From: an uncultured Clostridia bacterium
GTDB taxonomy: Bacteria > Bacillota > Clostridia > TANB77 > UBA1234
Direction: 5' to 3'
Assembly (NCBI GenBank): GCA_934132775.1
Contig: CAKPAA010000006.1
Location: forward strand, 1-64,000
Length of the DNA: 64,000 bases
Shown: piece by piece, positions 9,771 through 19,680 of the stretch
How positions within the stretch are numbered: the stretch's first letter is position 1
Layout: every line of letters starts with the position of its first letter
Notes under the pieces: model-generated
The model's database searches: none
The model's input: only the letters and a program-made list of their open reading frames with translations
Told to the model about the DNA's origin: nothing
Position numbers and translations under genes: made by a program

Positions 9771-10683
9771 ATGAATTTTGGTATAAGAACGGATTTAGCA
9801 TTAGAAACACGTGAAATCTACAAAAAAGCACAAAACATCGAAGACGAAGTGCCTGGCGTTGAAACAATTATTGATGATTCAGATAGTGATTTTTTATTTA
9901 CTCACGTAAAAATTGTATCTGATGAAGGAGCTTCTGCCCTTGGAAAACCTATTGGTGACTATATTACAATAGAGTCAAAATATATGAATGATGAAGTTGA
10001 AAATATTGATGAAAAGATAATCAAAAGAATGGCAAATGTTATTAAAGATATTTCACATATGGTAAAGAAAGATTCTGTTTTAGTTGTCGGGCTTGGAAAT
10101 GAGGATGTAACTCCGGATGCTCTTGGCCCAAAAGTTGTTGATAGTTTGAGTATTACAAGACATCTTTTGCAATACGCTCCTGAACTTGTTGGCGAAAACA
10201 CTAGGGCTGTTAGTGCTATTGTGCCTGGTGTGCTTGGCACAACTGGTATTGAAACTGGTGATATTATAAAAGGAATTGTAGAGAAAATAAATCCTGATTT
10301 TGTTATTGTGGTTGATGCTTTGGCAGCAAAAGATATGAATAGAATTAGTAGAACTATTCAAATAAGTAATACAGGAATAACACCTCGGTTCAGGTGTTAA
10401 AAATAATAGATTTTCTATAACTAAGGATTCTCTTGGCATTCCCGTTATAGCTATTGGAGTGCCAACAGTTGTGGGCGTGCCAACCATTGTAAATGAGGCT
10501 ATTTCTTATGTTTCAGATAAGTTTCCTGATGTGAAAGAGCCTTTGGAAAATAAGAACTATATGCAAGAAATCCTTGAAAATAAAGACTTTGATTTTATGG
10601 TTACTCCTAATGATATTGACGATATAATAACAAATATATCTAACCTTGTAGCCGAAGGTATAAACACCGCACTACAAAATTAG
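9771..10683 (+). CDS. gpr: Germination protease GPR, interrupted by a +1 shift at CGG
   Basis: GPR degrades small acid-soluble spore proteins at germination. The start (MNFGIRTDLALETRE) and the two aspartates of the family (TPDALGP, residue 116; VVDALAAKD, residue 182) are present. The zero frame stops at 10399. At 10386 the sequence reads CCT CGG TTC AGG TGT TAA. Dropping C10386 gives CCT GGT TCA GGT GTT, i.e. PGSGV, the conserved GPR segment, and the reading continues to TAG 10683, giving 303 residues in all, near the usual length. The only in-frame CGG in the gene is the shift site. It is either a pseudogene or a functional gene read through by frameshifting. The gene is transcribed opposite to its neighbours. 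Confidence 0.85.
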
Positions 10684-10694
10684 ATATTTTAAAA

Positions 10695-11645
10695 TTATCC
10701 GCATATTACTCTTTCTAGGCCTATTTTTAAATCTATTAAACCCGTTTTAGAGTCTATATCAAGTTTTGCAAGTTCTTTTATCATTCTTACTAATTCATCT
10801 AGTTTAAAAGACCTTGCTTGACTTGTGTATTTATTAGCTGCATACGTTGATTTCGTTGCAAGCTCATCCATAACATTTTTATTTTCCATCATTGCTATTT
10901 TGGCAACTAGTAATGATTTAAAGTGTTTTGCTATCATTATTACAATTTTTTGAATTGGTTCTTTGTTTTCCAGTAAGTCGTTAAGCGATTTTAAAGCACC
11001 TTTAACGTTTTTATTTCCTAAACTATCAGTCAAATCAAATATAATAACGTCTGATGTTCTTATGCAAAGTAAATCTATTATTTCTTTATTTACAGTTTTA
11101 GCCTCCATCGCATAATCAATTAGTTTATCTATTTCATTTCTTAGTACAAGTTTATCTGTGCCAACTAAGTTTATTAAATAATTTATATCGTTGTTTGAAA
11201 TTGTAACTTCATTTTCTTTAAAAATCTTTGTGCACCAAGTTAATAATTCATATTCTTTTTTCTTTTCACATACTATACATTTTCCGTATTTGTCTACAAG
11301 TTTGTATATTCTGCTTCTTTTTTGAAAATCTCCTAAAAAAACAACGCATACGTCTTCTAACGAAGATAGAGATTTTTCTAAGCTTTCAGTTAACCAATCA
11401 TTTTTCTCTTCCACTTGTTCAGTATCGCTTTTTTCTTTTTTGTCTATTTTAACTATTATAAGTTTCTTTTCAAAGCCAAATGGATATGTGTTGATTTCAT
11501 TTTCTAAACTGTTTATTCCATCTTTTTCTAGCGTTATGAAGTTAATTCCTTTTACAATTTGTCCAAAATCGTCTTTTATTTTTTCAAGTGCTTCTTGCTT
11601 TTCAAAAGCTTCATCACCCGTTATTAAATACAAATTATTTTCCAT
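10695..11645 (-). CDS. holA: DNA polymerase III delta subunit
   Basis: 316 residues. The clamp-loader delta subunit opens the beta sliding clamp. The start (LYLITGDEAFEKQEALEKI), the middle segment NDINYLINLVGTDKLVLRNEIDKL and the C-terminal helical collar match the HolA family. I chose ATG 11645; an in-frame GTG at 11654 lies too close to AAAGG. It converges with gpr and lies below ruvC with a 90-base gap, probably at the end of the ruvC-gde-yvcK-murB run. Confidence 0.9.
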   Translation of the reverse strand: MENNLYLITGDEAFEKQEALEKIKDDFGQIVKGINFITLEKDGINSLENEINTYPFGFEKKLIIVKIDKKEKSDTEQVEEKNDWLTESLEKSLSSLEDVCVVFLGDFQKRSRIYKLVDKYGKCIVCEKKKEYELLTWCTKIFKENEVTISNNDINYLINLVGTDKLVLRNEIDKLIDYAMEAKTVNKEIIDLLCIRTSDVIIFDLTDSLGNKNVKGALKSLNDLLENKEPIQKIVIMIAKHFKSLLVAKIAMMENKNVMDELATKSTYAANKYTSQARSFKLDELVRMIKELAKLDIDSKTGLIDLKIGLERVICG

Positions 11646-11734
11646 TAAAACCACTTTACCTTTACTTAAAATATCAATACGAATATAAATTTTATTTATG
11701 TATTATCAAGTAAGATGCCAAAATAGCAAAAATA

Positions 11735-12223
11735 TTACATAATTTCCTTTGCGAATCTATAACTATGTGCGTGACATATTGCAATAGCTATTGCGTCCGT
11801 TGTATCATCTAGCTTTGGTACACTTTCTAAATTTAATATTGTTTTAACCATCATTTGTACTTGTTTTTTATCTGCTCGTCCATATCCAACAACACCTTGT
11901 TTTACTTGTAATGGCGTGTATTCGTATATTGGAATATTGTTCTTTGCAGCGATGATAAGCACTGCACCTCTTCCTTGTGCAACTCCTATTGCCGTTGTAG
12001 TGTTTCTATTAAAAAATAATTCTTCTATCGATATCGCATCTGGTTTATATTCATTTACTAAAAGTTGCATATCATCGTATATTTTTAAAAGTCTTTTTGG
12101 GAGTGGAACACCCGCTTTTGTCTCAATTGCTCCACTCTTTACCAATTCGAAATGATTTCCTGTGTAATCTAAAACTGCATATCCTGTTATCGCATAACCA
12201 GGGTCTATTCCTATTATTCTCAT
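11735..12223 (-). CDS. ruvC: Holliday junction endonuclease RuvC
   Basis: 162 residues. RuvC resolves Holliday junctions together with RuvAB. Acidic catalytic residues are visible in GIDPG (N-terminus), SIEELFF (middle) and DDTTDAIAIAICH (C-terminus). The start at 12223 is set by GAGAGGTG six bases upstream and by homology (MRIIGIDPG); an upstream in-frame ATG would overlap the debranching gene. ruvAB are not nearby. Confidence 0.93.
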   Translation of the reverse strand: MRIIGIDPGYAITGYAVLDYTGNHFELVKSGAIETKAGVPLPKRLLKIYDDMQLLVNEYKPDAISIEELFFNRNTTTAIGVAQGRGAVLIIAAKNNIPIYEYTPLQVKQGVVGYGRADKKQVQMMVKTILNLESVPKLDDTTDAIAIAICHAHSYRFAKEIM

Positions 12224-12237
12224 CTTGCACCTCTCAT

Positions 12238-14130
12238 TTAATAGTTCAAAATAGCCATTGCAACACTCCAAGCCTGTGCAAATGCACCTTTTGGCATTCT
12301 TGGCTCTTCAGCATCATATATTTCAGTAATGCTACCTATACAGTCGTCTCTAAGCATCTTTTCAACATTTTCTAATTTTCTATAAACACCCTTATACCTT
12401 CTTGAAGCTGTAAAATAAAATTGTAAAAGCCAAGGCCACACCGTTCCTTGATGGTAGCTTACATCTCTGCTATAAACATCTCCATTGTAATATGGCTTAT
12501 ATTCTTTATCTTCTTTGTTTAAAGTTTTTAAACCTTGTTCTACATACAAATAATCCTCAACAACATCTATTACATCTTTTGCTTTTTCTGAATCAACTGG
12601 TGAATAATCTAATCCAATTGGTATTATTTGATTTGGTCTAATTTGATTGCTATATGGCTCTATCACATCATATAAGCCTTTTTCTGCATAAAACTTTTCA
12701 AAAGATTCTCTTACCTTTTCGCTCAATTCAGTATTATATTGTATCTCCAAGTCTCTTGAAAACTCCTCAAATATTTTTAATGCATTATACCAAAGAGCAT
12801 TTATTTCAACAGCCTTTCCATTTCGTGGAGTTGGTACAATATCATCAACTTTTGCATCCATCCAAGTTAATTGAGTATGTTCATCACCGGCAGTTATAAG
12901 GCCATCGTTATTATCCATTTTTATTCCATAATCTGTTCCACTTTTATATGCTTCAATAATTGTCTTAACCGTTTCAAACAGTGAATTTATCGTATCTTTG
13001 TCGTTCGTATATTTATAATACTTATAAATTGCATCAATATACCAAAGTGAAGCATCAACTGTGTTATAAGCGCTTCCGCCATTCTCATCAATTAAGTTTG
13101 GAATGAGCCCATTTTTTAAATAATTTTTAAAACTAAATAATACTTCTTTTGCGTCTTTGAATCTATTTGTTTTTAATAAAATTCCTTCGAAAGCTATAAA
13201 TGTATCTCTACCCCAATCTCCAAACCAAGGATATCCAGCGATTATTGTTTTTCTCTTTCCACGTGTAACCACAAAATTATCTGCTGCTATTATAAGTTCC
13301 TTTTCTGTCTCATTTCTTGCAGATGCCATTTTGCAAAGCTTTTCATACCTAACTATTTCTCCTCTGATTATTCCACTTGCATCAACTTTTTCTAAAAAGT
13401 TTTCTTTGCTATTTACTTCTGCAACAAACTCAATAATTTTTTCAGTGTTTCTAGGAATATCAACTATATAAGCTCCCGGCATATAATGATCTTCGTATGC
13501 TTCCAAGCCTCTTTCAGCTTCTATTTTATAAAACATATTCCTATAAAATGTTCTATCATATCTTTCAAAAAAGCCGTCGGATATATTCATATGAAGCTTT
13601 AAGCCATCTGAATTTAGTTCAACATTAACAGCTGTTTCTTGAACTTCCGAATTTAAAGAATAACAATTTCTAACCTTATGAAAATCTCTAAAATTAACAA
13701 AAGGTTGCATATTAAATCTAATTCCACTCTTGCCCGTTTTAATTTTATAAATTATTCCTATTTTATTTTCTCCATATTTCATTGCAATTGTTTTATTGAC
13801 AACCACATCGTCAACTTTGTATTCAAATTCAGGCAAGAAATCACGTTCAAAACTTTCTTGACGTGTATATCCCTGCTCAATAAAGTTATTGCACTGATTT
13901 GTCGATATTGTATAATTCTTTCCATTCAAATCAATACTTTCATTTATCTTAGAAAGCACTAAGCACCTATCTCCGCTTTCTCCAATTGCAGCCACCAAAA
14001 GCCCGTGATACTTTCTAGTATTAAGTCCAATAACTGTGCTAGAAGCATATCCTCCAATACCGTTTGTGATAATCCACTCGTGTCTTGAAGCATCTTCAAA
14101 ATTACTTAACTCTTCTTTTGTAATCTTCAT
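12238..14130 (-). CDS. Glycogen debranching enzyme (amylo-alpha-1,6-glucosidase, GH133-like)
   Basis: 630 residues. The N-terminal half is the bacterial/archaeal debranching domain (EWIITNGIGGYASST, TRKYHGLLVAA). The C-terminal half is the (alpha/alpha)6 barrel with AGYPWFGDWGRDTFIAFEG, DASLWYIDAIYKYYKYT, TWMDAK and YHQGTVWPWLLQFY, matching conserved catalytic and substrate-binding segments. It hydrolyses alpha-1,6 branches of glycogen in the cytoplasm. The gene sits 11 bases below yvcK-like and overlaps nothing once ruvC is started at 12223. RBS AGGAG. No glycogen synthase is in the window, but a ROK sugar kinase lies upstream in the same run. Confidence 0.88.
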   Translation of the reverse strand: MKITKEELSNFEDASRHEWIITNGIGGYASSTVIGLNTRKYHGLLVAAIGESGDRCLVLSKINESIDLNGKNYTISTNQCNNFIEQGYTRQESFERDFLPEFEYKVDDVVVNKTIAMKYGENKIGIIYKIKTGKSGIRFNMQPFVNFRDFHKVRNCYSLNSEVQETAVNVELNSDGLKLHMNISDGFFERYDRTFYRNMFYKIEAERGLEAYEDHYMPGAYIVDIPRNTEKIIEFVAEVNSKENFLEKVDASGIIRGEIVRYEKLCKMASARNETEKELIIAADNFVVTRGKRKTIIAGYPWFGDWGRDTFIAFEGILLKTNRFKDAKEVLFSFKNYLKNGLIPNLIDENGGSAYNTVDASLWYIDAIYKYYKYTNDKDTINSLFETVKTIIEAYKSGTDYGIKMDNNDGLITAGDEHTQLTWMDAKVDDIVPTPRNGKAVEINALWYNALKIFEEFSRDLEIQYNTELSEKVRESFEKFYAEKGLYDVIEPYSNQIRPNQIIPIGLDYSPVDSEKAKDVIDVVEDYLYVEQGLKTLNKEDKEYKPYYNGDVYSRDVSYHQGTVWPWLLQFYFTASRRYKGVYRKLENVEKMLRDDCIGSITEIYDAEEPRMPKGAFAQAWSVAMAILNY

Positions 14131-14141
14131 AATTTTTTCTC

Positions 14142-15524
14142 CTATTTACGTTTTTTCTTTTTACCTGAAACTATCTTTATATCTCTAAATAAAATGCTTT
14201 TCTTTTTGTTTTTACCAGTCATCTTTTTTAGTTTAGACTTTGTTGTGTAGTATTCAATAGCTTTATCGCTATTTTCTAAGTCCATATTGTCGCAGAAAAT
14301 CTTGAATATATTTTGAGCAAGTTTAAGAGGATTATGTCTAATGTTTCCTTTTTCGTCAACAACGGATAAATCATCAACTACAAGTCTAATTCCTTTGATA
14401 TTGCTCTTATCAAGTTCAATTAAATCAACACCATCTTGATTTGCTCTTCTAACATATTCAGGCATAATATCGCTGTCTGAGAAAATACAATAATCAAATA
14501 AACCCTTGCCAGCGTGCTCGCAAATTGCATTTATGCAGTCTGATAAAGCGTATCCATCTGTTTGATTTTTCTCAGTCATAATATTAGAAACATAGATTTT
14601 TGTTGCGTTGCTCTTTCTTATTGCATCTGAAACTTCTCTAATTAAAAGTGTTGGAATTATGCCCATATACAAGCTTCCAGGTCCAATAATTATTACATCT
14701 GCTTCTTTTATACTCATTATAACGTCTTCGGCTGGCACACATCTGCTAGGAGACAAAAATACTCTTTCTATTTTTGTTTCTCTATTTTCAACCACCTCAG
14801 TTATATTTTTTCTTCCAATAGCTCTTGTTCCATCTTCTAAAACTGCTCCAACTGCAACTGTATCTAAGGTAACAGGTAATACACTACCTCTCATAGCCAA
14901 AATCTTTGACATATACTCAATTGTTTTTGACAAGTTGCCATCACACGTTCTTCCAAGCATATCAAAGAAAACGTCTCCTTGTTTTCTTCCAGTTAAAACA
15001 CCATCTCTAACCTTAGTGCTAAAAAAGTCTTCCAAAACTTCTTCTTTGTTTGAAAGTGCTATCATAGCTTTTTTAACATCTTCAATTTGAAGTGGAATGC
15101 CTGTATCTCCACTTGTTCCAATAACGTTTACAACTGCTGTTATGTTATTAGAAAAAGCTTTTAATCCCTTTAAAATAGCTGCTAGTCCATCTCCGTCGCC
15201 AATGACAACAACCTTTGTGTTTTTATCTAGCATCTTTTTATCGAACAATAATTTTTTCAAATTTATATTTCTGCCATTAGGATTTGCATTCGCTTCTGCA
15301 ATTGCTTGTAAAATTCTTTTTTGTGACATAACATAGCTCATAATAACTGCTGAAAAACCAATTACAAAGAAAATTCCATACATTATAAGCTCTTTTATAT
15401 CAAGTTTGTCACTTGAAACAAACATAGCTATACTTGTGCTTACTAGCCCAACACCAACTAATAGCAATAAAAACCATCGCTTTAATTTAAGTCCTGAACT
15501 AAACCATTCAAATAAATTATTCAT
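14142..15524 (-). CDS. yvcK: YvcK/CofD-like protein with two N-terminal membrane helices and altered loop motifs
   Basis: About 460 residues. Two transmembrane segments occur in the first 75 residues, then a YvcK (gluconeogenesis factor, UDP-sugar-binding) domain. IIGPGSLYMGIIPTLL, IYVSNIMTEKNQTDGYALSD and GSVLPVTLDTVAVGAVLEDG match the family closely. The first nucleotide-sugar loop differs: GGGTGLS is replaced by GDGDGLA, and the usual DDGGSSGRLR is replaced by NVIGTSGDTGIP. So the fold is conserved but ligand handling may not be. ATG 15524 is chosen over GTG 15533 because AAAGGG is then correctly spaced. It lies between murB and the debranching enzyme. In Firmicutes YvcK links sugar metabolism and wall synthesis. 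Confidence 0.8.
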   Translation of the reverse strand: MNNLFEWFSSGLKLKRWFLLLLVGVGLVSTSIAMFVSSDKLDIKELIMYGIFFVIGFSAVIMSYVMSQKRILQAIAEANANPNGRNINLKKLLFDKKMLDKNTKVVVIGDGDGLAAILKGLKAFSNNITAVVNVIGTSGDTGIPLQIEDVKKAMIALSNKEEVLEDFFSTKVRDGVLTGRKQGDVFFDMLGRTCDGNLSKTIEYMSKILAMRGSVLPVTLDTVAVGAVLEDGTRAIGRKNITEVVENRETKIERVFLSPSRCVPAEDVIMSIKEADVIIIGPGSLYMGIIPTLLIREVSDAIRKSNATKIYVSNIMTEKNQTDGYALSDCINAICEHAGKGLFDYCIFSDSDIMPEYVRRANQDGVDLIELDKSNIKGIRLVVDDLSVVDEKGNIRHNPLKLAQNIFKIFCDNMDLENSDKAIEYYTTKSKLKKMTGKNKKKSILFRDIKIVSGKKKKRK

Positions 15525-15536
15525 TTTATTCACCCT

Positions 15537-16439
15537 TTATTCTTCACCAATTATTTTTACTTCTGTCTCTAACTTTACACCAAACTTCTCGTAAACAGTA
15601 TTTTGAATATGAGAAATTAAATTTAATATATCTTTTGCTGATGCATTATTGTTATTAACAACAAAACCAGCGTGTAAAGTTGAAACACTAGCACCACCAA
15701 TAGTATATCCTTTTAAACCTGAATCTTCAATAAGTTTACCAGCAAAAAACCCTTCCGGCCTTTTGAAAGTGCTTCCCGCACTAGGCATATTTACAGGTTG
15801 TTTACTATTTCTAGCAGCCTTATATTCATTCATTTTTGCTTCAATTTCTGCTTTATCGCCAAATGAAAGCTTAATTTTAGAAGACAAAATTATGTACTCC
15901 TTATTTGTAAAAAAGCTTCTTCTATAATCAAACCCGTGTTCAGTTATTGTAAAAACATTTCCACCCTCATCAGCATATGAAGTCTCAAAAATAACGTTTT
16001 TCATTTCTCCACCATATGCGCCAGCGTTCATAGCAACAGCTCCACCTAGCGTTCCAGGTATTCCAGATGCAAATTCAAGACCAGTCAATGAATTTTCTTT
16101 GGCAACATTAGCAATCTTAGAAAGAAAAGCTCCGCTCTCAGCCGTTATAACATCATTTTCAACAGAAATATTATTTAATCTAACCGTTTGAATAACAAGA
16201 CCTCTTATTCCTCCATCTCTAACAATTAAGTTGCTTCCATTTCCAATAATAGTCTTATTTACTGGCAATTTCAAACATTTAATAAGCTCTTCTTTTGAAG
16301 TTGGAGTAACTAGTATATCTGCTGGGCCACCAACTCTAAAAGTCGTATGATTTTTCATAGGTTCATTAACAAGTATATTCTTTTCATCTGTTATCATTTT
16401 CAAAGAGTTTAAAATCTCTTCCATAACTTTTACTCGCAT
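15537..16439 (-). CDS. murB: UDP-N-acetylenolpyruvoylglucosamine reductase
   Basis: About 300 residues. MurB makes UDP-MurNAc by FAD/NADPH-dependent reduction. Motifs: NHTTFRVGGPADILV, GNGSNLIVRDGGIRG, GLEFASGIPGTLGGAVAMNAG, PSAGSTFKRPEG, and a C-terminal AGFVVNNNNASAKD. The FAD-binding and catalytic segments look intact. I start at ATG 16439 (MRVKVMEEIL); AAGGAGAG lies rather far upstream, so the exact start is uncertain. The longer reading to 16520 would run into the ROK gene. Confidence 0.92.
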   Translation of the reverse strand: MRVKVMEEILNSLKMITDEKNILVNEPMKNHTTFRVGGPADILVTPTSKEELIKCLKLPVNKTIIGNGSNLIVRDGGIRGLVIQTVRLNNISVENDVITAESGAFLSKIANVAKENSLTGLEFASGIPGTLGGAVAMNAGAYGGEMKNVIFETSYADEGGNVFTITEHGFDYRRSFFTNKEYIILSSKIKLSFGDKAEIEAKMNEYKAARNSKQPVNMPSAGSTFKRPEGFFAGKLIEDSGLKGYTIGGASVSTLHAGFVVNNNNASAKDILNLISHIQNTVYEKFGVKLETEVKIIGEE

Positions 16440-16473
16440 CTTAAAAAGATGCACTCTCCTTTCATTTGGAATA

Positions 16474-17331
16474 TTAGTCATATCTATAAAGCATTGCTGC
16501 ACCAATAATTCCTGCATCATTTCCTAAGGTTGCAGATTTAATGTTTAAATCACAAGAATATCTGTTATACATTTTAGATATTATTTTTGCCTTAAGTTTA
16601 TGCATAAAACTACCAGCGTAATCTGCCAAACCTCCACCAATTACAAGCATTTCAAGATCAAAAATATTTATAAAATTAGCAAGTCCATCTGCTAAATTTT
16701 CAAAGTACTCATCTAGAACTTTTTGCACACTTTGATTTCTTTCACTCAAATAAAAAATCTCATCCAAGGAATCCAGTTCTATCATCCTTTTAAGCGCAGA
16801 CACAGAAGCATATTGCTCAAAACAGCCATTTCGTCCGCATCTGCATTTAAGTCCATCTCTCTCTATTATCATATGCCCAAGTTCACCTGCACATCCAGTA
16901 CTGCCTGAATACAAATTTCCATTTATAATCATACCAGCACCAATACCTGTACCAACAGTCACAAGCGCATAATTAGAATAAAACTTTTTGTCACTAATTT
17001 CATATTCTGCAATCGTAGCACAATTTGCGTCATTAGACATATGAATAGGAATCGATGTTTTTATATAATCAGTAACATCAATATTGCTAAGTGGTAAATT
17101 ACAAGTGTAATCAATATGTGTACCACTTGTAATTCCAGGTATTCCAATTCCAATAGACTTAATCCCAGCACTCTTTTTATTTTTGATAAAAGACTTTACA
17201 GGATTTAATATATCATCAACTGTTACCTCATCATTGGCATAATTAAAAATTTGTTTTTCTTTAATCACACCATTTTCATTTACAATTCCTATTCCTACGT
17301 GATTTCCACCAATATCAACACCTATATGCAA
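16474..17331 (-). CDS. ROK-family sugar kinase (glucokinase-like)
   Basis: 285 residues starting with TTG (MHIGVDIGGNHVGIG, the phosphate-binding loop of ROK kinases). GVGTGIGAGMIINGNLY and the zinc motif CRCGRNGCFEQYAS are intact, with catalytic aspartate in MSNDANCA. Such proteins phosphorylate glucose or N-acyl hexosamines in the cytoplasm. Substrate specificity cannot be read from sequence. It lies just upstream of murB and the YvcK-like gene, compatible with amino-sugar or glucose metabolism. RBS GGGGTG lies about 9 bases before the TTG. Confidence 0.85.
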   Translation of the reverse strand: MHIGVDIGGNHVGIGIVNENGVIKEKQIFNYANDEVTVDDILNPVKSFIKNKKSAGIKSIGIGIPGITSGTHIDYTCNLPLSNIDVTDYIKTSIPIHMSNDANCATIAEYEISDKKFYSNYALVTVGTGIGAGMIINGNLYSGSTGCAGELGHMIIERDGLKCRCGRNGCFEQYASVSALKRMIELDSLDEIFYLSERNQSVQKVLDEYFENLADGLANFINIFDLEMLVIGGGLADYAGSFMHKLKAKIISKMYNRYSCDLNIKSATLGNDAGIIGAAMLYRYD

Positions 17332-17424
17332 AAGGTATCACCCCATATCATTTGTATAATTTAAAGCTACTACTTTTTTAAAACCTTACAAATCCAAATT
17401 TAAGTTTTCTAACTTTTCATAAAA

Positions 17425-18459
17425 CTATTTCAAACCTTCTAAAAGCCAGTTAGTGCTACAAGCATTAACTAACTTGTTTAGAAGTGGTCTTTCCTTTTCT
17501 CTTTTATCAATTTCAATATGTTGTTCAGGGTACTTATTTATATCATTTCGTGAATTTTCTATTCCTAATATTTCAATGTCTGTATAATACCATTTTAATA
17601 TTTCATCATAACTAAAACCGTTAAGAGCCATACCAATTGCACCATTTTGACTCATTCCAACTCCGTGACCATAGCCTCTTCCAGTAAATATTATTTCGTC
17701 TTCATCAACTTCAACATCAAACCACTGACTTTTAAGCTTTGTAGCTCCTAAGGCTGTTCTTATAGAATTCTTTGTTAAAATCTTACTCCCATCTGTGCCT
17801 TTAATTTTTAGTTCAATAACTCTATCATTATCAGAATATTCAAGTATTTTGATAGACTTAAAATCGCCTATTTCAGGAAACTTATTTTCAATATCACTTA
17901 TAGAGTAAACAGCCGTCCAAGAAGATTTATTATCAACTTCAATTTCATATTTATCTTCAACAGCTTTTAAATAAGGTACTTCTGAGTACCAAACATTTTC
18001 AGAAGACTCTGTCTGCCCACCACTTGTTGAGAAGAAATATGCACAAGCAACTTCATCATCATATGTAATTACTTGCCCACTAGTTTCATTTACAGCTTTC
18101 TTAACATTAGCGTTTATATTAGCATTATGATTATAAACTTGACTACTCGTGCTTGCTGTAACGTGAAACTCTGCATCTTCACCAGCTTTATTTATATTGT
18201 AAACGGCATAACTTCTAGAAGCAACAGCTTGTGCTTTAAGTGCATCTATTGGAACAGCTTCACTCTTCGACATCCCAGAAGCTTTATAGTTAACTCCCAT
18301 TTCACTTTGAACAACACTATACAAATATGTATCAAGCTCAACCTCTTCAATTGTTCCATCACTTAATTTTACTCTTATGTATTCTGGCACATCAACACCA
18401 GCAAAAGTAACCGTGCTAAAAGCAATTACAAGTAATATTATACAAAAAAATTTCTTCAT
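17425..18459 (-). CDS. spoIID: Stage II sporulation protein D (SpoIID)
   Basis: 344 residues with a signal peptide or anchor (MKKFFCIILLVIAFSTVTFA). SpoIID is the lytic transglycosylase that, with SpoIIP, drives engulfment of the forespore. Family segments: VVQSEMG, DALKAQAVASRSYA, YFFSTSGGQTESSENVW, GRGYGHGVGMSQNGAIGMA. The catalytic glutamate is in QSEMG. The start at 18459 follows GGAGG; the longer in-frame start lacks an RBS. Neighbours are ychF upstream and the ROK kinase downstream. The C-terminal tail after the domain is basic and short. Confidence 0.92.
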   Translation of the reverse strand: MKKFFCIILLVIAFSTVTFAGVDVPEYIRVKLSDGTIEEVELDTYLYSVVQSEMGVNYKASGMSKSEAVPIDALKAQAVASRSYAVYNINKAGEDAEFHVTASTSSQVYNHNANINANVKKAVNETSGQVITYDDEVACAYFFSTSGGQTESSENVWYSEVPYLKAVEDKYEIEVDNKSSWTAVYSISDIENKFPEIGDFKSIKILEYSDNDRVIELKIKGTDGSKILTKNSIRTALGATKLKSQWFDVEVDEDEIIFTGRGYGHGVGMSQNGAIGMALNGFSYDEILKWYYTDIEILGIENSRNDINKYPEQHIEIDKREKERPLLNKLVNACSTNWLLEGLK

Positions 18460-18575
18460 TAGTTCCTCCAAATCTATATTTGCTCCTTCAATTTCATATT
18501 TAAAATGTTCTTACTTCTATCAAAATATCAAACCGTACAAATATTTTTTATATGTGTGCTAAAAACTAGCAAGTC

Positions 18576-19667
18576 TTATACATTAAATCTAAATAAAACT
18601 ACGTCTCCATCTTGCATAACGTATTCTTTTCCCTCAAATCTAACAAGTCCTTTCTCTTTTGCCTTTACAATAGAACCACATTCCATCAAATCCTTATAGC
18701 TTATAACCTCTGCCTTGATAAAGCCTCTCTCTATATCAGAGTGAATCTTTCCAGCAGCAGCAGGTGCTTTTGTTCCAATTTTAATCGTCCAAGCCCTAAC
18801 CTCAGGTTCACCAGCAGTCAAGAAAGACATTAGCCCCAAAAGCTTATAGCTTGCTTTAATAAGCTTATCAAGGCCAGATTCGTCAATTCCCATAAGTTCG
18901 AGCATTTCATTTCTTTCATTATCTTCCAAAGTAGCAAGTTCTTCTTCAATCTTAACGCAAAGAGGAATTGCTTCACTATTATTCTTTAAAGCATACTCTT
19001 TAAGTTCATTAAAATGCTTATCATTATCAACATTTTTTAATTGCTCTTCTGATAAATTTCCAACATACATCATAGGCTTAGCAGTTAATAGATAAAGGTC
19101 AGACAATTGCTCTTGTTCCTCATCATTTAAAGCAACAGAACTTGCTAATTTACCTGCTTCCAATGCTTCCTTAATTCTAGTCAAAGCATCAACTTCTATT
19201 TGATGTTTTTTATCAGCTCTTGCCAACTTAACAGCCCTATCCATACGTTTTTCAAGAGTTTCCAAATCAGCAAAGATAAGCTCCATATTTATAGTTTCAA
19301 TATCACGTACTGGATTTATAGAACCATCAACGTGAGTAATATTATCATCTTCAAAGCACCTTACAACTTGCACAATAGCATCAGTTTCTCTAATATGAGA
19401 TAAAAACTTATTTCCTAATCCCTCACCCTTAGAAGCACCTTTAACAAGTCCAGCAATATCGACAAACTTAACAACAGCATGAGTAACCTTCTCAGGGTTA
19501 TAAAGCTTTGCCAAATTATCTAATCTCTCATCAGGTACAGGAACAATTCCAACATTAGGTTCGATAGTGCAGAAAGGATAGTTTGCACATTCGGCACCAG
19601 CCTTAGTAATAGCATTAAAAAGTGTACTCTTTCCTACATTTGGTAGGCCAACAATTCCTATTTCCAT
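18576..19667 (-). CDS. ychF: YchF/OLA1-type redox-regulated ATPase
   Basis: 363 residues. Obg-like P-loop NTPase with GLPNVGKSTLFNAIT, the switch region DIAGLVKGASKGEGLGNKFL, an alpha-helical insertion and a C-terminal TGS domain (AWTIKIGTKAPAAAGKIHSD). Binds ribosomes; in known members it hydrolyses ATP and acts in stress. The base-recognition motif is near NLSEEQ. The start at 19667 follows AAGGAG, so the N-terminal extension to 19757 is not coding. It lies 13 bases below trhP. Confidence 0.95.
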   Translation of the reverse strand: MEIGIVGLPNVGKSTLFNAITKAGAECANYPFCTIEPNVGIVPVPDERLDNLAKLYNPEKVTHAVVKFVDIAGLVKGASKGEGLGNKFLSHIRETDAIVQVVRCFEDDNITHVDGSINPVRDIETINMELIFADLETLEKRMDRAVKLARADKKHQIEVDALTRIKEALEAGKLASSVALNDEEQEQLSDLYLLTAKPMMYVGNLSEEQLKNVDNDKHFNELKEYALKNNSEAIPLCVKIEEELATLEDNERNEMLELMGIDESGLDKLIKASYKLLGLMSFLTAGEPEVRAWTIKIGTKAPAAAGKIHSDIERGFIKAEVISYKDLMECGSIVKAKEKGLVRFEGKEYVMQDGDVVLFRFNV

Positions 19668-19680
19668 TTCTAAAATCTCC

